Shown here piece by piece: positions 20,101 through 31,228 of a stretch of DNA of 64,000 nt (positions are counted from its first letter, which is position 1; each line of letters starts with the position of its first letter). The stretch spans positions 6,324,001-6,388,000 of the forward strand of contig OU452228.1 in NCBI GenBank assembly GCA_911728455.2. The letters run 5' to 3'. The notes beneath the pieces are model-generated. The model saw only the letters and a list, made by a program, of their open reading frames with translations, was not told the origin of the DNA and ran no database searches. A program made the translations under genes and the position numbers. Source of the DNA: Marthasterias glacialis. Lineage: Eukaryota; Echinodermata; Asteroidea; Forcipulatida; Asteriidae.

Positions 20101-22600
20101 GTTGATAGAGACTCTGCATCACTCCAAACACAGGAGAAAGACTTTGTGATGGAACAGTTTTTCTTGTTGACATACCCTCTGCATCACTTCAAACACAGGA
20201 GAAAGTCTTTAGGACGGCACAGTTTTTTCTTTAGGATATAGACTCTGCATCACTCCAAACACAGGAGAAAGTCTTTTAGACGGCACAGTTTTTTGTTGTT
20301 GATATAGATTCTGCATCACTCCAAATGCAGGAGAAAGGCTTTCTCCTGTGTTTGGAGTGATGCAGAGTCTATATCACCAAGAAAAAACTGTTCCATAACA
20401 AAGACTTTCTTGTTGATATAGATTCTGCATCACTCCAAACACAGGAGCAAGTCTTTTTGATAGCCCATTTTTTTATTGAGGATAAAGACTCTGCGTCACT
20501 CCAAATACAAGAGGAGAAAGTCTTAGTGACGGCCTAATTTTTTCTGGTTGATAAGGACTCTGCATCAATCCAAACACAAGAGAAAGTCTTTGTGACAGCA
20601 CAGGTTTTTCTTGTTGTTGAACACTCTGCATCACTCCAAACACAAGAGAAAGTCTTAGTGATGGTACAGGCATTTCTTGTTGATATAGACTCTGTTTCAC
20701 TCCAAACAAAGGAGAAAGTCTTAGTGAAAGCACAGTTTTTTCTGGTTGATGAAGACTCTGCATCACTCCGAACAGAGGAGAAAATTTTAGTGACAGCACG
20801 TTTTTTTTCTGCATGATATAGACTCTGCATCACTCCAAACACAAGAGAAAGTCTTTGTGACAGCACAGGTTTTTCTTGTTGTTGAACACTCTGCAACAGT
20901 CCAAACACAAGAAAAAGTCTTAGTGATGGTACAGGCTTTTCTTGCTGATAATATAGACTCTGTTTCACTCCAAACATACGAGAAAGTCTAAGTGATGGCA
21001 CAGGTTTTTCTCAGTGATATAGACACTGCATCACTCCAAACAGAGGAGAAAGTTTTAGTGATAGTACAGCTTTTTCTGGTTGATATATACTCTGCATTAC
21101 TCCTAACACAGGAGAAAGTATATGTAACGGCACAGTTTTTTCTCAGTGATATAGAATGTGCATCATTCTGGACAGAGGAGAAAGTTTTAGTGACGACACA
21201 GGTTTTTCTTCTTGGTATAAACTCTGCATCACTCCAAACACAGGAGAAAGTCTTTGTGTAGCTTCAGTTTTTCTTGTGGATATAGACTCTGCATCACTCT
21301 AATTACAGGAAAAAGTCTTTGTGATGGCAAAGGGTTTTCTTGTTGTTGAAGGAGTCTGCATCACTCTCAACACAGGAGAAAGTCTTAGTGATGGCACAGG
21401 CTTTTCGTCTTGATATAGACTCTGCATCACTCTGAACAGAGGAGAAATTCTTAGTGACGGCACAGTTTTTTTGTACATACAGACTCTGCATCACTCCAAA
21501 CACAGGAGAAAGTCTTAGTGACCGCACAAGTTGTTCTTGTGGATATAGACTTTGCATCACTCCAAACACAGGTAAAAGTCTTAGTGACGACACAGGTTTT
21601 ACACAGTGATATAGACACTGCATCACTCTGAACAAAAATTTGTGTGACGGCACAGTTTTTTCTTGTAGATATAGACTCTGCATCACTCGAAACACAGGAG
21701 AAAGTCTTCGTTACGGAACAGTTTTTTCTTGGTGATATAGACTCTGCATCACTCCAAACACAGGAGAAAGTCTTTGTGACAGTACAAGTTTTTCTTGTAG
21801 ATATTCTCCGCATCACTCCAAACACAGGAGAAAGTGTTTGTGTTGGCACAGTTTCTTATTGTTGATATAGATTCTGCATCACTCCAAATACAGGAGAAAG
21901 GTTCTGTGACGGCACAGTTTTTCTTGTTGGTATACCCTCTGCATCACTTCAAACACAGGAGAAAGTCTTTAAGACGGCACAGTTTTTTCTTGTTGATATA
22001 GACTCTGCATCACTCAAAACACAGGAGAAAGTCTTAAAAACGGCACAGTTTTTTCTTGTTGATATATATTCTGCATCACTCCAAACACAGGATTAAGTCT
22101 TTTAGGCAGCTTTTTATTTTCTTGTGAATTCAACTCTGTATCATTCTAAACAGAGGAGAAGGCACAGTTTCCCTTGTTGATATACCCTATGCATCACTCC
22201 AAACACAGGAGAAAGTATTTTCTTGTCAGTATTTTCTTGTCAGTATTACTCTGTATCGTTCCAAACACAGGAGAAAAACTATGCGACGACACAGTTTTTT
22301 CTTGTTGATAGAGACTTCGCATCTTTCCAAACACAGGAGAAAGTCTTTGTGACGGCACAGTATTTTATTGTGGATAAACACTCTGCATCACTCCGAACAC
22401 AAGAGAAAGTGCAGAGTCTTCAACAACAAGAAAAACCTTTGCCATCACAAAGACTTTTTCCTGTACTTAGAGTGATGCAGAGTCCATATCCACAAGAAAA
22501 ACTGAAGCAACACTAAGACTTTCTCCTCTGTTCAGAATGATGCAGAGTCTATATCACTGAGAAAAAAACTGTGCCGTCACATATACCTTCTCCTGTGTTA
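17150..22600 (+). repeat. 66-bp minisatellite (family III), first array
   Basis: About 80 units. The core is 'ctctgcatcactccaaacac', 'aggagaaagtctttgtgac', 'ggcacagttttttcttgttg' and 'atatag', 66 bp in all. Since 66 is 22 codons, stops are avoided in several frames on both strands, which yields many 60-155-codon pseudo-frames that are not genes. Units are mostly forward, with inverted ones near 18330-18370, 20340-20380 and 22400-22600. Confidence 0.9.
17680..21640 (+). repeat. 2011-bp tandem duplication within the 66-bp array
   Basis: 17680-19690 and 19691-21640 match almost base for base with an offset of 2011 bp, including rare variants such as 'gtgaatatttatagactctg' and the inverted unit. 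Only scattered differences are seen. The second copy is a few bases short at its end. Confidence 0.85.
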
Positions 22601-22605
22601 AGAGT
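22601..22605. repeat. Target site duplication, left (agagt)
   Basis: The 5-bp AGAGT before the left LTR is repeated at 30245-30249. Uninterrupted paralogous sites with a single AGAGT are at 32758-32762 and 36265-36269. Five-base duplications are usual for BEL/Pao integrases. Confidence 0.9.
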
Positions 22606-23365
22606 TGTAACGCTTTCTCCATACGTCATGTGCTGAAAATCATCTATTTCTCCTCTTTAACGGTCACTGGACACTGCCCCATTTGAATCCATAAACACAC
22701 AAGAACTTCAATGACTGGCACTTGGTAGACTGTGTTATGAATGAATAGGGTGTAACTAGGTTTAATCTGAAACAACAACCGAACATGAAATTACAATCAA
22801 TATCATACCATGGAACAGTAATAAACTCATAGAGTCTAGTAATAGAGATAATACGAACCCAATATTATGCTCAAGAATGGAAGTAAGAAATGGAGATCAT
22901 ATAAAGATTTACCAAAATAGCATCAAACTACCATAAATCCAAGGAGTAGAATATTTACCATGGAAAACTAGAGAAAGTTTAGTCACCAAAATATTCATAG
23001 GAAACATGGGCAATTTATCATGTAAAATGATGTAGATAAAGTAAACTTACAACTGTGATGAGCTAATGATTTATAACTAGCAGCAACAAATGAAGAAGAC
23101 GTCAGAAACTGCCAAAGCGGTGTAAATTCGCATATTTAGTCTAAAGCCTTTTATCTTGCAGTTCAGAGCATGCAATCCATGTATATCTCTATGCAATCCA
23201 TGTGCCCAAACAGCCCTGTACATGTGATCACCCAGCCTCAATCACATGTGGCCACTGCCAATGTACTAAACAGTAGTGCACTAAAACGATAAAATGTAAC
23301 TACCTGATGTTGCATGGTGAATTGCACACACACACTAAACTCAAAAAAGGGAAGCCTGCGTTACA
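22606..23365 (-). repeat. 3' LTR of the BEL/Pao element
   Basis: Begins TGTAACGC and ends GCGTTACA, an 8-bp perfect inverted terminus with the usual TG..CA ends. It is 760 bp, the same as the other LTR. Confidence 0.93.
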
Positions 23366-23377
23366 TTCCGGCCCCTT
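23366..23377 (-). promoter_or_regulatory. Polypurine tract
   Basis: On the minus strand the 12 bases directly before the 3' LTR read aaggggccggaa. A purine-rich tract at this place primes plus-strand DNA synthesis in LTR retroelements. It is interrupted by two pyrimidines, so the exact primer is uncertain. Confidence 0.6.
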
Positions 23378-23516
23378 AAATGCTTAATTTATCAAACTTG
23401 CATTTACTAAAATAAAAAACAGTAACCAGGCGTAAACAGGTAAATCCAATAAACGTTTAAACTAGAACAAACAGTAAACTAAACTGCAGAGTCGAATGAC
23501 AGAAACTAAGACAAAT

Positions 23517-26500
23517 CTAGCCATGATTGCCTTCCAAAAGGCACAGCTTGGTGATAGGCCTCACAAGACTACCAGTCGCTGTTCGTACTTCTACACTCCG
23601 CACCAGATCGTCCCCTCCAGGAAACGTCTTAGTGATTCTCGCCAGAGGCCACTGATTCCTAGGAGAGTTGTCATCTCGAACCAATACGATGTCACCCATC
23701 TGAAAATTGGGTCGAGGCTCAATCCAACGTTGTCGACACTGCAGGGTGGGGAGGTACTCTGCAATCCAGCGTTTCCAGAACTGCTCTACCAGAAGCTGAA
23801 CATGCTTCCAGCGTTTACCATACTTGTCAGTCTGTTTCATATCACGAAGTGGAACTGGGTGACCATGTCCAAGCTTCAGAAGGTGATTTGGCGTAAGTGC
23901 TTCAAGGTCCCTTGGATCATCTGAGACAGCTGTGATAGGTCTATCATTTACTATAGACTCTACTTCGCAAAACAAAGTATCAAGCCTCTCATCGTCAAGC
24001 ACTTGGTCACGCAAGAGTGAAGTCAGAATCTTGCGACAGGTACGAATCTGGCGTTCCCATACTCCACCCATGTGGGAGGCTGCAGGAGGGTTGAATTCCC
24101 ATTCAATCCTTCTTTTGAGGAAGAAACCTTCTGTCTGCTTGTTCTCTTCCAGACGCTTGATAGCTAATCTGAGCTCCTTTTCTGCTCCAATGAAGTTGGT
24201 CCCATTATCAGAATGGATCTTCTCTGGTGTTCCTCGTCTTGCCGCAAACCTGATGAAGGCATTTAGGAATGAATCTGATTCTAAAGAGTGTAGCTTCTCC
24301 AGGTGGATGGCTCTGATAGACAGGCAAGTGAATAGACAACCGTATCGTTTTTCCGTGCTCCTCCCTCTTTTGACGAGAAACGGTCCAAAACAGTCGACTC
24401 CTGTACAAGTGAATGGTGGTTTACCTGGAGTCACTCTATTTACAGGCAGATCAGCCATGCGCTGCTCTCCGGGCAATCCTCGCAGTCTTCTGCAGAGCAC
24501 GCATGCTTTCAGAATACGGTTTATCAGAGGTCTTACTTTGGGGATCCAGTACTGTCTTCTGATGACAGAGAGAACATACTCCTTACCAGAATGGCCAGAC
24601 AGGGATTCATGAGTATGACGAACTATCAGCGTAGCCAGATGACTATCATGGGGTAGTATTGCCGGGAACTTCCGAGTGTCTTCAACCGGAGCGTGTCGGA
24701 GTCTGCCTCCAAGCCTCAATATTCCGCTGTCATCGAGGTATGGCTCAAGGCAATAGATGGCACTTTGCTTCTTAACTGAGGTCTTGCCTGCCTCCATGTC
24801 ACGTAATTCATCCTTGTAGTATTGCCTTTGAACACTCCTCATAATGGCCAACTCAGCATGTTTCAGCTCGGCTACTGTCAGCCTTCCACTTCTGGCATTT
24901 TTACTATTCGGGTTCTTTGGTCTATGTCGCAGCAACCATTCACCGAAGCGTAGAAGCCATGCAACTGCCTTTCTGAGACGATGCAATGAAGAGTATCTGT
25001 TGATCAACCTTTCAGTGGGATTGTTTTGATCAGCAGCATCCACTACCCGTGATACTGCCTCCTTCTTCACTTCTTTGTCCTTCTCCTGTAGACTTGGTAT
25101 CTTTGGGGTCATTGGCCATTTATCTTCAGTCTGCCAGAGAAAATTTGGTCCCTTTCTCCACCTCTCCTTTTGAAGCATGCTCTGAGCATCCAGACCTCGT
25201 GAAGCATCATCAGCAGGATTTTGGTCCGTGTTTACATATCTCCATTGACTAGCTGTGGACCCATCATGGATCGTCGCCACTCTGTTTGCTACAAAGGTCT
25301 GAAACCGCTTTGTTTGATTATTTATGTACTGGAGTACCAGCATACTGTCTGTCCAGAATGTCGAACCTTGTATTTTTAGCCTGAGTTCCCTCTTGAGCAT
25401 CTGGTCCATCTTTACTGCAATGACTGCTGCAGACAGTTCCAGTCTGGGAATAGTCATGGTCTTCAGCGGTGTGAGACGGGATTTGCCTATCAGGAAACTA
25501 CAGTGGACAGCACCCTTGGTGTTGACAAAGCGGACGTAAGAGACACTGCCATAAGCATCTTGTGAAGCGTCGGAAAAGTGGTGCAAACAGCAATCACTCA
25601 CAGTTCCAAAATTGCCTGGGACCAAACACCTTTCAACTCTAAACTTGTCAAGCCCGGTCAGGTCGTCCAACCATCTGACCCACAGATCTTGTGTGCTGAC
25701 TTCCAAAGGTTCATCCCAGCCTTTGCCTACAATTCTGCACTCATTTTGGAACAGGATCTTCGCTCTCAAAACAAATGGGCACACAAACCCAAGGGGATCA
25801 TACACAGAACTTATGATACTCAATAGACCTCTTTTCGTGTGGCACTTAGACTTAACCTTTATCTTTACTCCAATCTGATCGCCTTCTGTGTCCCAATGAA
25901 CTCCTAAGGCTCTCTCCACAGGGAGGCGCTCATGGTCCAGATCTAAGTCTGTGACCGTCTTGGCTCGTTCAGCTGTGGGTATGGACTCCAAAACCTTCCT
26001 ACTGCTACTGATCCATTTCGTTAGACGGAAGCCACCTTTTGCTAGAAGGTCTGTCAGCTCCTTCACCATCAGTACAGCGTCATCCTCTGACTTAAAGGAT
26101 TTGAGTAGGTCATCAACATAGAAGTTCTCCTTCACTGCAAGAACTGCATCAGGGTTGAACTTAACCTCGTTGTCATCTGCTGTTCGCCGCAGTGCAAATG
26201 CAGTACAGCTGGGGCTCCAGATCCCACCAAATAAATGGACTGTCATACGGAACACTGCAGGTTGTTGCTTCATATCTCCTTCAGGCCACCATAAGAACCT
26301 TAATACATCTCTGTGACCTTTAGAGACTCCAACTTGATGAAACATTTGCTCAACATCTGCCATCAATCCAACTTTGTGCTCACGGAATCGGGTAAGTACA
26401 CCAACCAATTTATTCATCATGTCCGGCCCCTGTAAGACTCTGTCATTTAGTGATGTACCACCACATCTGGCAGCACAATCAAACACGACTCTAAGCTTTT

Positions 26501-28898
26501 CTGGCTTGTTAGGGTTGAGAACGCAGTGATGAGGTAAGTACCAAGTCTGCTTAGGTGACGATTCCATTTCATGTTCAGCAACCCTTTCAGCATAGCCTTT
26601 ACTAAGCAGATTCTGTATTTCAGCACAGTATCTTTTGTATAACCCTGAATCCTTCGTCAACCGCTTAGCAAGGGATTGCAGTCGTCTTTCTGCCATGATC
26701 TTGTTCTCTGGCAGGTCAGGAGGGTTTGACTTGAATGGTATGTTCAACTGATAATGACCATCAACCAGGGCGATTGAGTCATTCCATATTTTTATAGCTC
26801 TCTTGTCGTCAATGGACAAGGTTCTATCATCAGATGAGTCAGCACTATCCAGCTTCCAAAATCTCTCGACTTGTGCTTCAAGGCTTCCTTGCACAAAGTT
26901 AGACACAGCTGGTTCTAGACTTCCGCTGGCTAACGGACCATTTACTGTCCATCCTAGACAGGTTCTGACTGCGTAAGGTTCTCCTTCCATGCCATGTCTC
27001 ACCTCCAAAGGAGCCAACACATGTGGAGCATCTTGGCCGATGAGAATTGTCACACCTCCCTTTGGCACGTAAGGAACAGGGATATCTTTGAGATGTTTAA
27101 ACTTCTTCAGATCCTCATAGGTAGCGCAGCTGTCTCGCAGGGTAGGAAACTCTCTCAGAGCATGTATCTTTGGCAAGCAGAAAGACTTTCTGGTACGGAT
27201 CCCACCAATGGTTCCAGATATGTCCAATGAAACCACAAGGGTCTGCACTTGAGAAGCTTTGTTCAAGGTGTCAAGGCACATGGCTTGTGGAGTGCCCTGT
27301 ACACTCAGCATTTTCACCAGTTCCATCGAGCAGAACGACCTGTTACTTCCGGGGTCAAGTAGGGCATTAGTTTTCAGCCAGTCTTCACCACCTGTGCCCT
27401 TAACCAGCACTGTAACAACTGGCAGGGCTATTTTGGCGTGTTTCTGTGTGGACCCACAAGCAAAACTGGTTGCCCCCACTTCCTGCTCTTTAGTCGACTC
27501 CCTTTGGCATGGAGCTTTGTCATTCCTAAAACTTCCTGTCTGGAATGCATCATGCAGCATCTTTGAGTGTCTACCTCTGCAACCTTCAATTCCACAGGGA
27601 GCCTGTTCACACAACCTTGAGAAGTGTCGATTCCCAGAGAGGCATTTAAAACACAGCTTGTTATCTTTAGCCACAGTGAGCCGTTCGGAAGGTGACATCT
27701 TATTGAATTTGGTGCATGCTACAAGAAGATGTTCCCCAGCGCATAAGGGACAGGCTGTCGGTTTTGTAGGTTGGGTCTTCCCTTTCATGCTTCCTTGTTG
27801 CCTGGATGCATTTTTCCCGCCTCCAGGTCCTTTATCACAGGTACTAGCTGCTTGGATGTTATAGGTTGATCCGGTCTTCACTGTAGCCTTTGCTTTGTTT
27901 CTATCCTCCAAACCATACACAGGATCATTTGCCTCTCGAGCTGCCTTATTTAGGAACTCCACCAGCCTGTCAATATTAGGGTAACGACCAGTTTTGTCAA
28001 GAATACCCACTGCTTTGGAGCGCCATTTTGACTGAAGGTACTGCGGTAGCCTTTTTACAATTAGTCCAAGACTTCTTTTGGTGTCTATCTCGTCAAGCTT
28101 ATTCATAGCTGTGAGTGCCAATGTGCAACTCGTTAAGTCATCAGCTAGTCTTTGAATACCTTTACGTTCACCAGGCATAACACGGGGACCCTCAGTGAGC
28201 TTATTTACCCAGGTTTCGGAAACTCTGTAGTCATTTCCAAAGCGTTTACGTAGCAACTCTCTGGCCTTAGCATAGCCCTCTTCTGGTTGCATTACTGCAC
28301 AGCATCGGATAACTGTCAATGCCTCGCCTTCACAGTACTGGAAAAGCCTGTTGAGCTTGGCAGTGGCACCAACACTGGAGTTCCCAACAGCTCCATCGAA
28401 GCTAGAGATAAAAACCCAATAGTCGAGTGGGTCACCATTGAACTTGACGAGTTCACACTTCGGTAACAGCATGGTGTCGATCATCTCACGTTGTAAGCCT
28501 GCATCCGTAATAGGATTTGGCGTAGGTGGAGGCACTGGTTGGGGTGGCTGTGATGTGTCAATCAACCATTGACCCACCTTGTCTTCAGCCGTTGATCCCT
28601 TCATGTTTAACTCAGGAAGATCGTCATTCACAGATTGTTCTTCAAATTCTTCATAAACCTTTTCCTCTGCCGTTGCCATGGCAATTTTAAGTTGAAGCTT
28701 GCAGTCCCGCTTCTGCTGTTGTAACCGAAACTCCGCTTCTTCAATGGCCTTCATTGATGCCATGTTAGCAGCTTCTGCCTGGAGTTTTGCCAATGCAGCA
28801 GCAGCCTTCAATCTAGCACTGCTAATTGAACTCTGGTTTGATACAGATTTCCTGGAAGTACCAGCTTCGCTGGATTTACAGGCGTTTGATACAGACAT
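23517..28898 (-). CDS. BEL/Pao Gag-Pol polyprotein (1793 aa)
   Basis: One unbroken frame encodes, in order, an N-terminal Gag with an Ala/Glu-rich coiled-coil-like start; Cys/His zinc knuckles at about 383-449 (CFKC at 416); an aspartic protease with DPGS at 515; reverse transcriptase with YVDD at 927 and the first Asp near 848; RNase H with Asp1110, Glu1154, Asp1184 and Asp1231; and an integrase with a His/Cys zinc site (His1430, His1436, Cys1466, Cys1469) and catalytic Asp1502, Asp1564 and Glu1615. All catalytic residues I looked for are present. The frame opens at 28922 straight after a stop with TTG; the first ATG in frame is at 28896-28898, which I take as the start. Products would form a cytoplasmic particle and integrate cDNA in the nucleus. 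Length and domain order are normal for BEL/Pao. Confidence 0.95.
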   Translation of the reverse strand: MSVSNACKSSEAGTSRKSVSNQSSISSARLKAAAALAKLQAEAANMASMKAIEEAEFRLQQQKRDCKLQLKIAMATAEEKVYEEFEEQSVNDDLPELNMKGSTAEDKVGQWLIDTSQPPQPVPPPTPNPITDAGLQREMIDTMLLPKCELVKFNGDPLDYWVFISSFDGAVGNSSVGATAKLNRLFQYCEGEALTVIRCCAVMQPEEGYAKARELLRKRFGNDYRVSETWVNKLTEGPRVMPGERKGIQRLADDLTSCTLALTAMNKLDEIDTKRSLGLIVKRLPQYLQSKWRSKAVGILDKTGRYPNIDRLVEFLNKAAREANDPVYGLEDRNKAKATVKTGSTYNIQAASTCDKGPGGGKNASRQQGSMKGKTQPTKPTACPLCAGEHLLVACTKFNKMSPSERLTVAKDNKLCFKCLSGNRHFSRLCEQAPCGIEGCRGRHSKMLHDAFQTGSFRNDKAPCQRESTKEQEVGATSFACGSTQKHAKIALPVVTVLVKGTGGEDWLKTNALLDPGSNRSFCSMELVKMLSVQGTPQAMCLDTLNKASQVQTLVVSLDISGTIGGIRTRKSFCLPKIHALREFPTLRDSCATYEDLKKFKHLKDIPVPYVPKGGVTILIGQDAPHVLAPLEVRHGMEGEPYAVRTCLGWTVNGPLASGSLEPAVSNFVQGSLEAQVERFWKLDSADSSDDRTLSIDDKRAIKIWNDSIALVDGHYQLNIPFKSNPPDLPENKIMAERRLQSLAKRLTKDSGLYKRYCAEIQNLLSKGYAERVAEHEMESSPKQTWYLPHHCVLNPNKPEKLRVVFDCAARCGGTSLNDRVLQGPDMMNKLVGVLTRFREHKVGLMADVEQMFHQVGVSKGHRDVLRFLWWPEGDMKQQPAVFRMTVHLFGGIWSPSCTAFALRRTADDNEVKFNPDAVLAVKENFYVDDLLKSFKSEDDAVLMVKELTDLLAKGGFRLTKWISSSRKVLESIPTAERAKTVTDLDLDHERLPVERALGVHWDTEGDQIGVKIKVKSKCHTKRGLLSIISSVYDPLGFVCPFVLRAKILFQNECRIVGKGWDEPLEVSTQDLWVRWLDDLTGLDKFRVERCLVPGNFGTVSDCCLHHFSDASQDAYGSVSYVRFVNTKGAVHCSFLIGKSRLTPLKTMTIPRLELSAAVIAVKMDQMLKRELRLKIQGSTFWTDSMLVLQYINNQTKRFQTFVANRVATIHDGSTASQWRYVNTDQNPADDASRGLDAQSMLQKERWRKGPNFLWQTEDKWPMTPKIPSLQEKDKEVKKEAVSRVVDAADQNNPTERLINRYSSLHRLRKAVAWLLRFGEWLLRHRPKNPNSKNARSGRLTVAELKHAELAIMRSVQRQYYKDELRDMEAGKTSVKKQSAIYCLEPYLDDSGILRLGGRLRHAPVEDTRKFPAILPHDSHLATLIVRHTHESLSGHSGKEYVLSVIRRQYWIPKVRPLINRILKACVLCRRLRGLPGEQRMADLPVNRVTPGKPPFTCTGVDCFGPFLVKRGRSTEKRYGCLFTCLSIRAIHLEKLHSLESDSFLNAFIRFAARRGTPEKIHSDNGTNFIGAEKELRLAIKRLEENKQTEGFFLKRRIEWEFNPPAASHMGGVWERQIRTCRKILTSLLRDQVLDDERLDTLFCEVESIVNDRPITAVSDDPRDLEALTPNHLLKLGHGHPVPLRDMKQTDKYGKRWKHVQLLVEQFWKRWIAEYLPTLQCRQRWIEPRPNFQMGDIVLVRDDNSPRNQWPLARITKTFPGGDDLVRSVEVRTATGSLVRPITKLCLLEGNHG

Positions 28899-29484
28899 AT
28901 TACAAGCATCAACAGAAAGCAATCATGAATAATGTCAAAAATATAATGGTAAATATCAGAGATCAATATCATAAGCAAATACACTGAAAGAATTATTAAA
29001 AGGAAAATCAATATATAAACCAAACACAATAATTATGCAATTTGTAAAATGCATACAATTATTTAGCAAGAGGATATACTGAAGCAACTATCCTTTGAGT
29101 CAGTCCAGAGTTCAAAGTTCAAAGTTCAAATTTGAAGTTGAAGTTCAGAGTTTCAATGTTGAGGTTCAAAGTTCAAAGCTTGATGTACATGACTGCAATA
29201 GTCCAAGATCACCTCCAATTCATGAGCTCGTCCAAGATACATGTACACTGTCATATAGTACACTGGTTGAACATGCCTTGTACCATGAGGGGGTGCTGTG
29301 TTGATTATAACACTGAGATGAACTTCTACAGGCAAGGAAAACATCAGATAGACCACTCCAGAACAAACGCTGCCGAACACAGACAGTGGTCGGGGGGGGG
29401 GCTCTCCTTCTAGAAGTTCCAACATCAACGATCAAAGCACTGCTAAGCCCAATACGTCATGAGAAGGGCTCAGAGTTATTAAAC
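28899..29484 (-). other. 5' leader of the BEL/Pao element
   Basis: Untranslated stretch between the 5' LTR and gag. It has short repeats of 'gttcaaa'/'gaagtt' (29105-29180) and a run of nine or more G at 29392-29402. No TGG-starting primer-binding site is seen immediately beside the LTR. Confidence 0.6.
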
Positions 29485-30244
29485 TGTAACGCTTTCTCCA
29501 TACGTCATGTGCTGAAAATCATCTATTTCTCCTCTTTAACGGTCACTGGACACTGCCCCATTTGAATCCATAAACACACAAGAACTTCAATGACTGGCAC
29601 TTGGTAGACTGTGTTATGAATGAATAGGGTGTAACTAGGTTTAATCTGAAACAACAACCGAACATGAAATTACAATCAATATCATACCATGGAACAGTAA
29701 TAAACTCATAGAGTCTAGTAATAGAGATAATACGAACCCAATATTATGCTCAAGAATGGAAGTAAGAAATGGAGATCATATAAAGATTTACCAAAATAGC
29801 ATCAAACTACCATAAATCCAAGGAGTAGAATATTTACCATGGAAAACTAGAGAAAGTTTAGTCACCAAAATATTCATAGGAAACATGGGCAATGTATCAT
29901 GTAAAATGATGTAGATAAAGTAAACTTACAACTGTGATGAGCTAATGATTTATAACTAGCAGCAACAAATGAAGAAGACGTCAGAAACTGCCAAAGCGGT
30001 GTAAATTCGCATATTTAGTCTAAAGCCTTTTATCTTGCAGTTCAGAGCATGCAATCCATGTATATCTCTATGCAATCCATGTGCCCAAACAGCCCTGTAC
30101 ATGTGATCACCCAGCCTCAATCACATGTGGCCACTGCCAATGTACTAAACAGTAGTGCACTAAAACGATAAAATGTAACTACCTGATGTTGCATGGTGAA
30201 TTGCACACACACACTAAACTCAAAAAAGGGAAGCCTGCGTTACA
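29485..30244 (-). repeat. 5' LTR of the BEL/Pao element
   Basis: 760 bp, nearly identical to 22606-23365. In the element's orientation this is the promoter LTR. The right target duplication AGAGT follows at 30245-30249. Confidence 0.93.
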
Positions 30245-31095
30245 AGAGTAATGCAGAGTATATATCAACCAAAAAAACCTGTGCTGTCACAAAGACTTTC
30301 TCTTGTGTTTGGAGTGATGCAGAGTCCTTATCAACCAGAAAAAATTGTGCCGTCACAAAGACTTTCTCCTCTTGTATTTGGAGTGACGCAGTCTTTATCC
30401 ACGATAAAAAACTGTGCTATCAAAAAGACTTGCTCCTGTGTTTGGAGTGATGCTGAATCTATATCAACAAGAAAGTCTTTGTTACGGAACAGTATTTTCT
30501 TGGTGATATAGACTCTGCATCACTCCAAAGACAGGAGAAAGTCTTTCAGACGGCATAGTTTTTTATTGTTGATATAGACTCTGCATCACTCCAAACACAG
30601 GAGAAAGTCTTTGTGACGGCACAAGTTTTTCTTGTAGATATTCTCCGCATCACTCCGAACACAGGAGAAAGTCTTTGTGTTGGCACAGTTTTTTATAGAC
30701 TCTGCATCACTCTGAACAGAGGAGAAAGTCTAAGTGAAATCACAGGTTTTTCTGGTTGAGATAGACCCTGCATCACTCCAAACACCATGAACACAGGAGA
30801 AAGTTTTTTTGATGGCACAGGTTTTCCTTGTATGTAATTCAGCATACTTGAGGGCTATACTTGTGGTGAAGACATGCAAGCTTTCCAAAAGTGGCATTCA
30901 AATCTTTGTATAATAATATTTATTTATTAATCTCCTTTTAAAGCCAACTGGGCTCCTCAAAGTGCCTTAAGCTATTACTGGGCTAATGTTAGCTCAAGAT
31001 TGGACCGATGGTAATGACATTGAGTCTTTACTAAATGTAATTTCATCTATATTAAATAACAATCTTGGTTGATTACTGTTTGCTTGTTTTGACAG

Positions 31096-31228
31096 CCACC
31101 TTTCTGATAACGCCGATTGTTCAGAGTGCTTGGATCAGTCAGTCCAAGCAGAGGATTCCAATATCTGGTATTCCTGACAGCATAATCCTCAGATGACAGC
31201 AACAAAAAACCAGGAATACAGAAAAAAG
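31096..31228 (+). pseudogene. Exon D copy 1, nonsense
   Basis: Acceptor 'gcttgttttgacag' and donor aag|gtatgttg are kept. The frame reads TFLITPIVQSAWISQS and is stopped by TGA after ..SIILR; a small insertion later makes 133 nt instead of 131. Copies 2-4 appear the same because they lie in the same higher-order unit. Confidence 0.6.

Larger units (their letters stand above)
22606..30244 (-). mobile_element. Full-length BEL/Pao LTR retrotransposon (7639 bp)
   Basis: Two 760-bp LTRs, one long gag-pol frame on the minus strand, a polypurine tract beside the 3' LTR and an AGAGT target duplication make a complete element. It sits antisense to the CNB gene, inside one copy of a 2513-bp higher-order repeat. 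The LTRs differ at one position that I found (T at 23015, G at 29894), so insertion is recent. No envelope-like frame is present. I could not identify a clear primer-binding site directly next to the 5' LTR. Confidence 0.95.

Noticed and set aside
17150-22600. CRISPR array
   Set aside because: Units are contiguous 66-bp minisatellite repeats without distinct spacers, in a eukaryotic setting.
23932-27864. Several 60-226-codon + frames opposite the retrotransposon
   Set aside because: They are antisense shadows of the gag-pol frame, whose domains are clear on the minus strand.
28899-28922. TTG at 28922 as the start of gag-pol
   Set aside because: It follows directly after an in-frame stop and is not a usual eukaryotic start; the ATG eight codons later (28896-28898) is preferred.
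28923-30244. Envelope gene of a retrovirus-like element
   Set aside because: No frame beyond gag-pol exists between the LTRs; the leader and the ~150-bp 3' stretch are non-coding.
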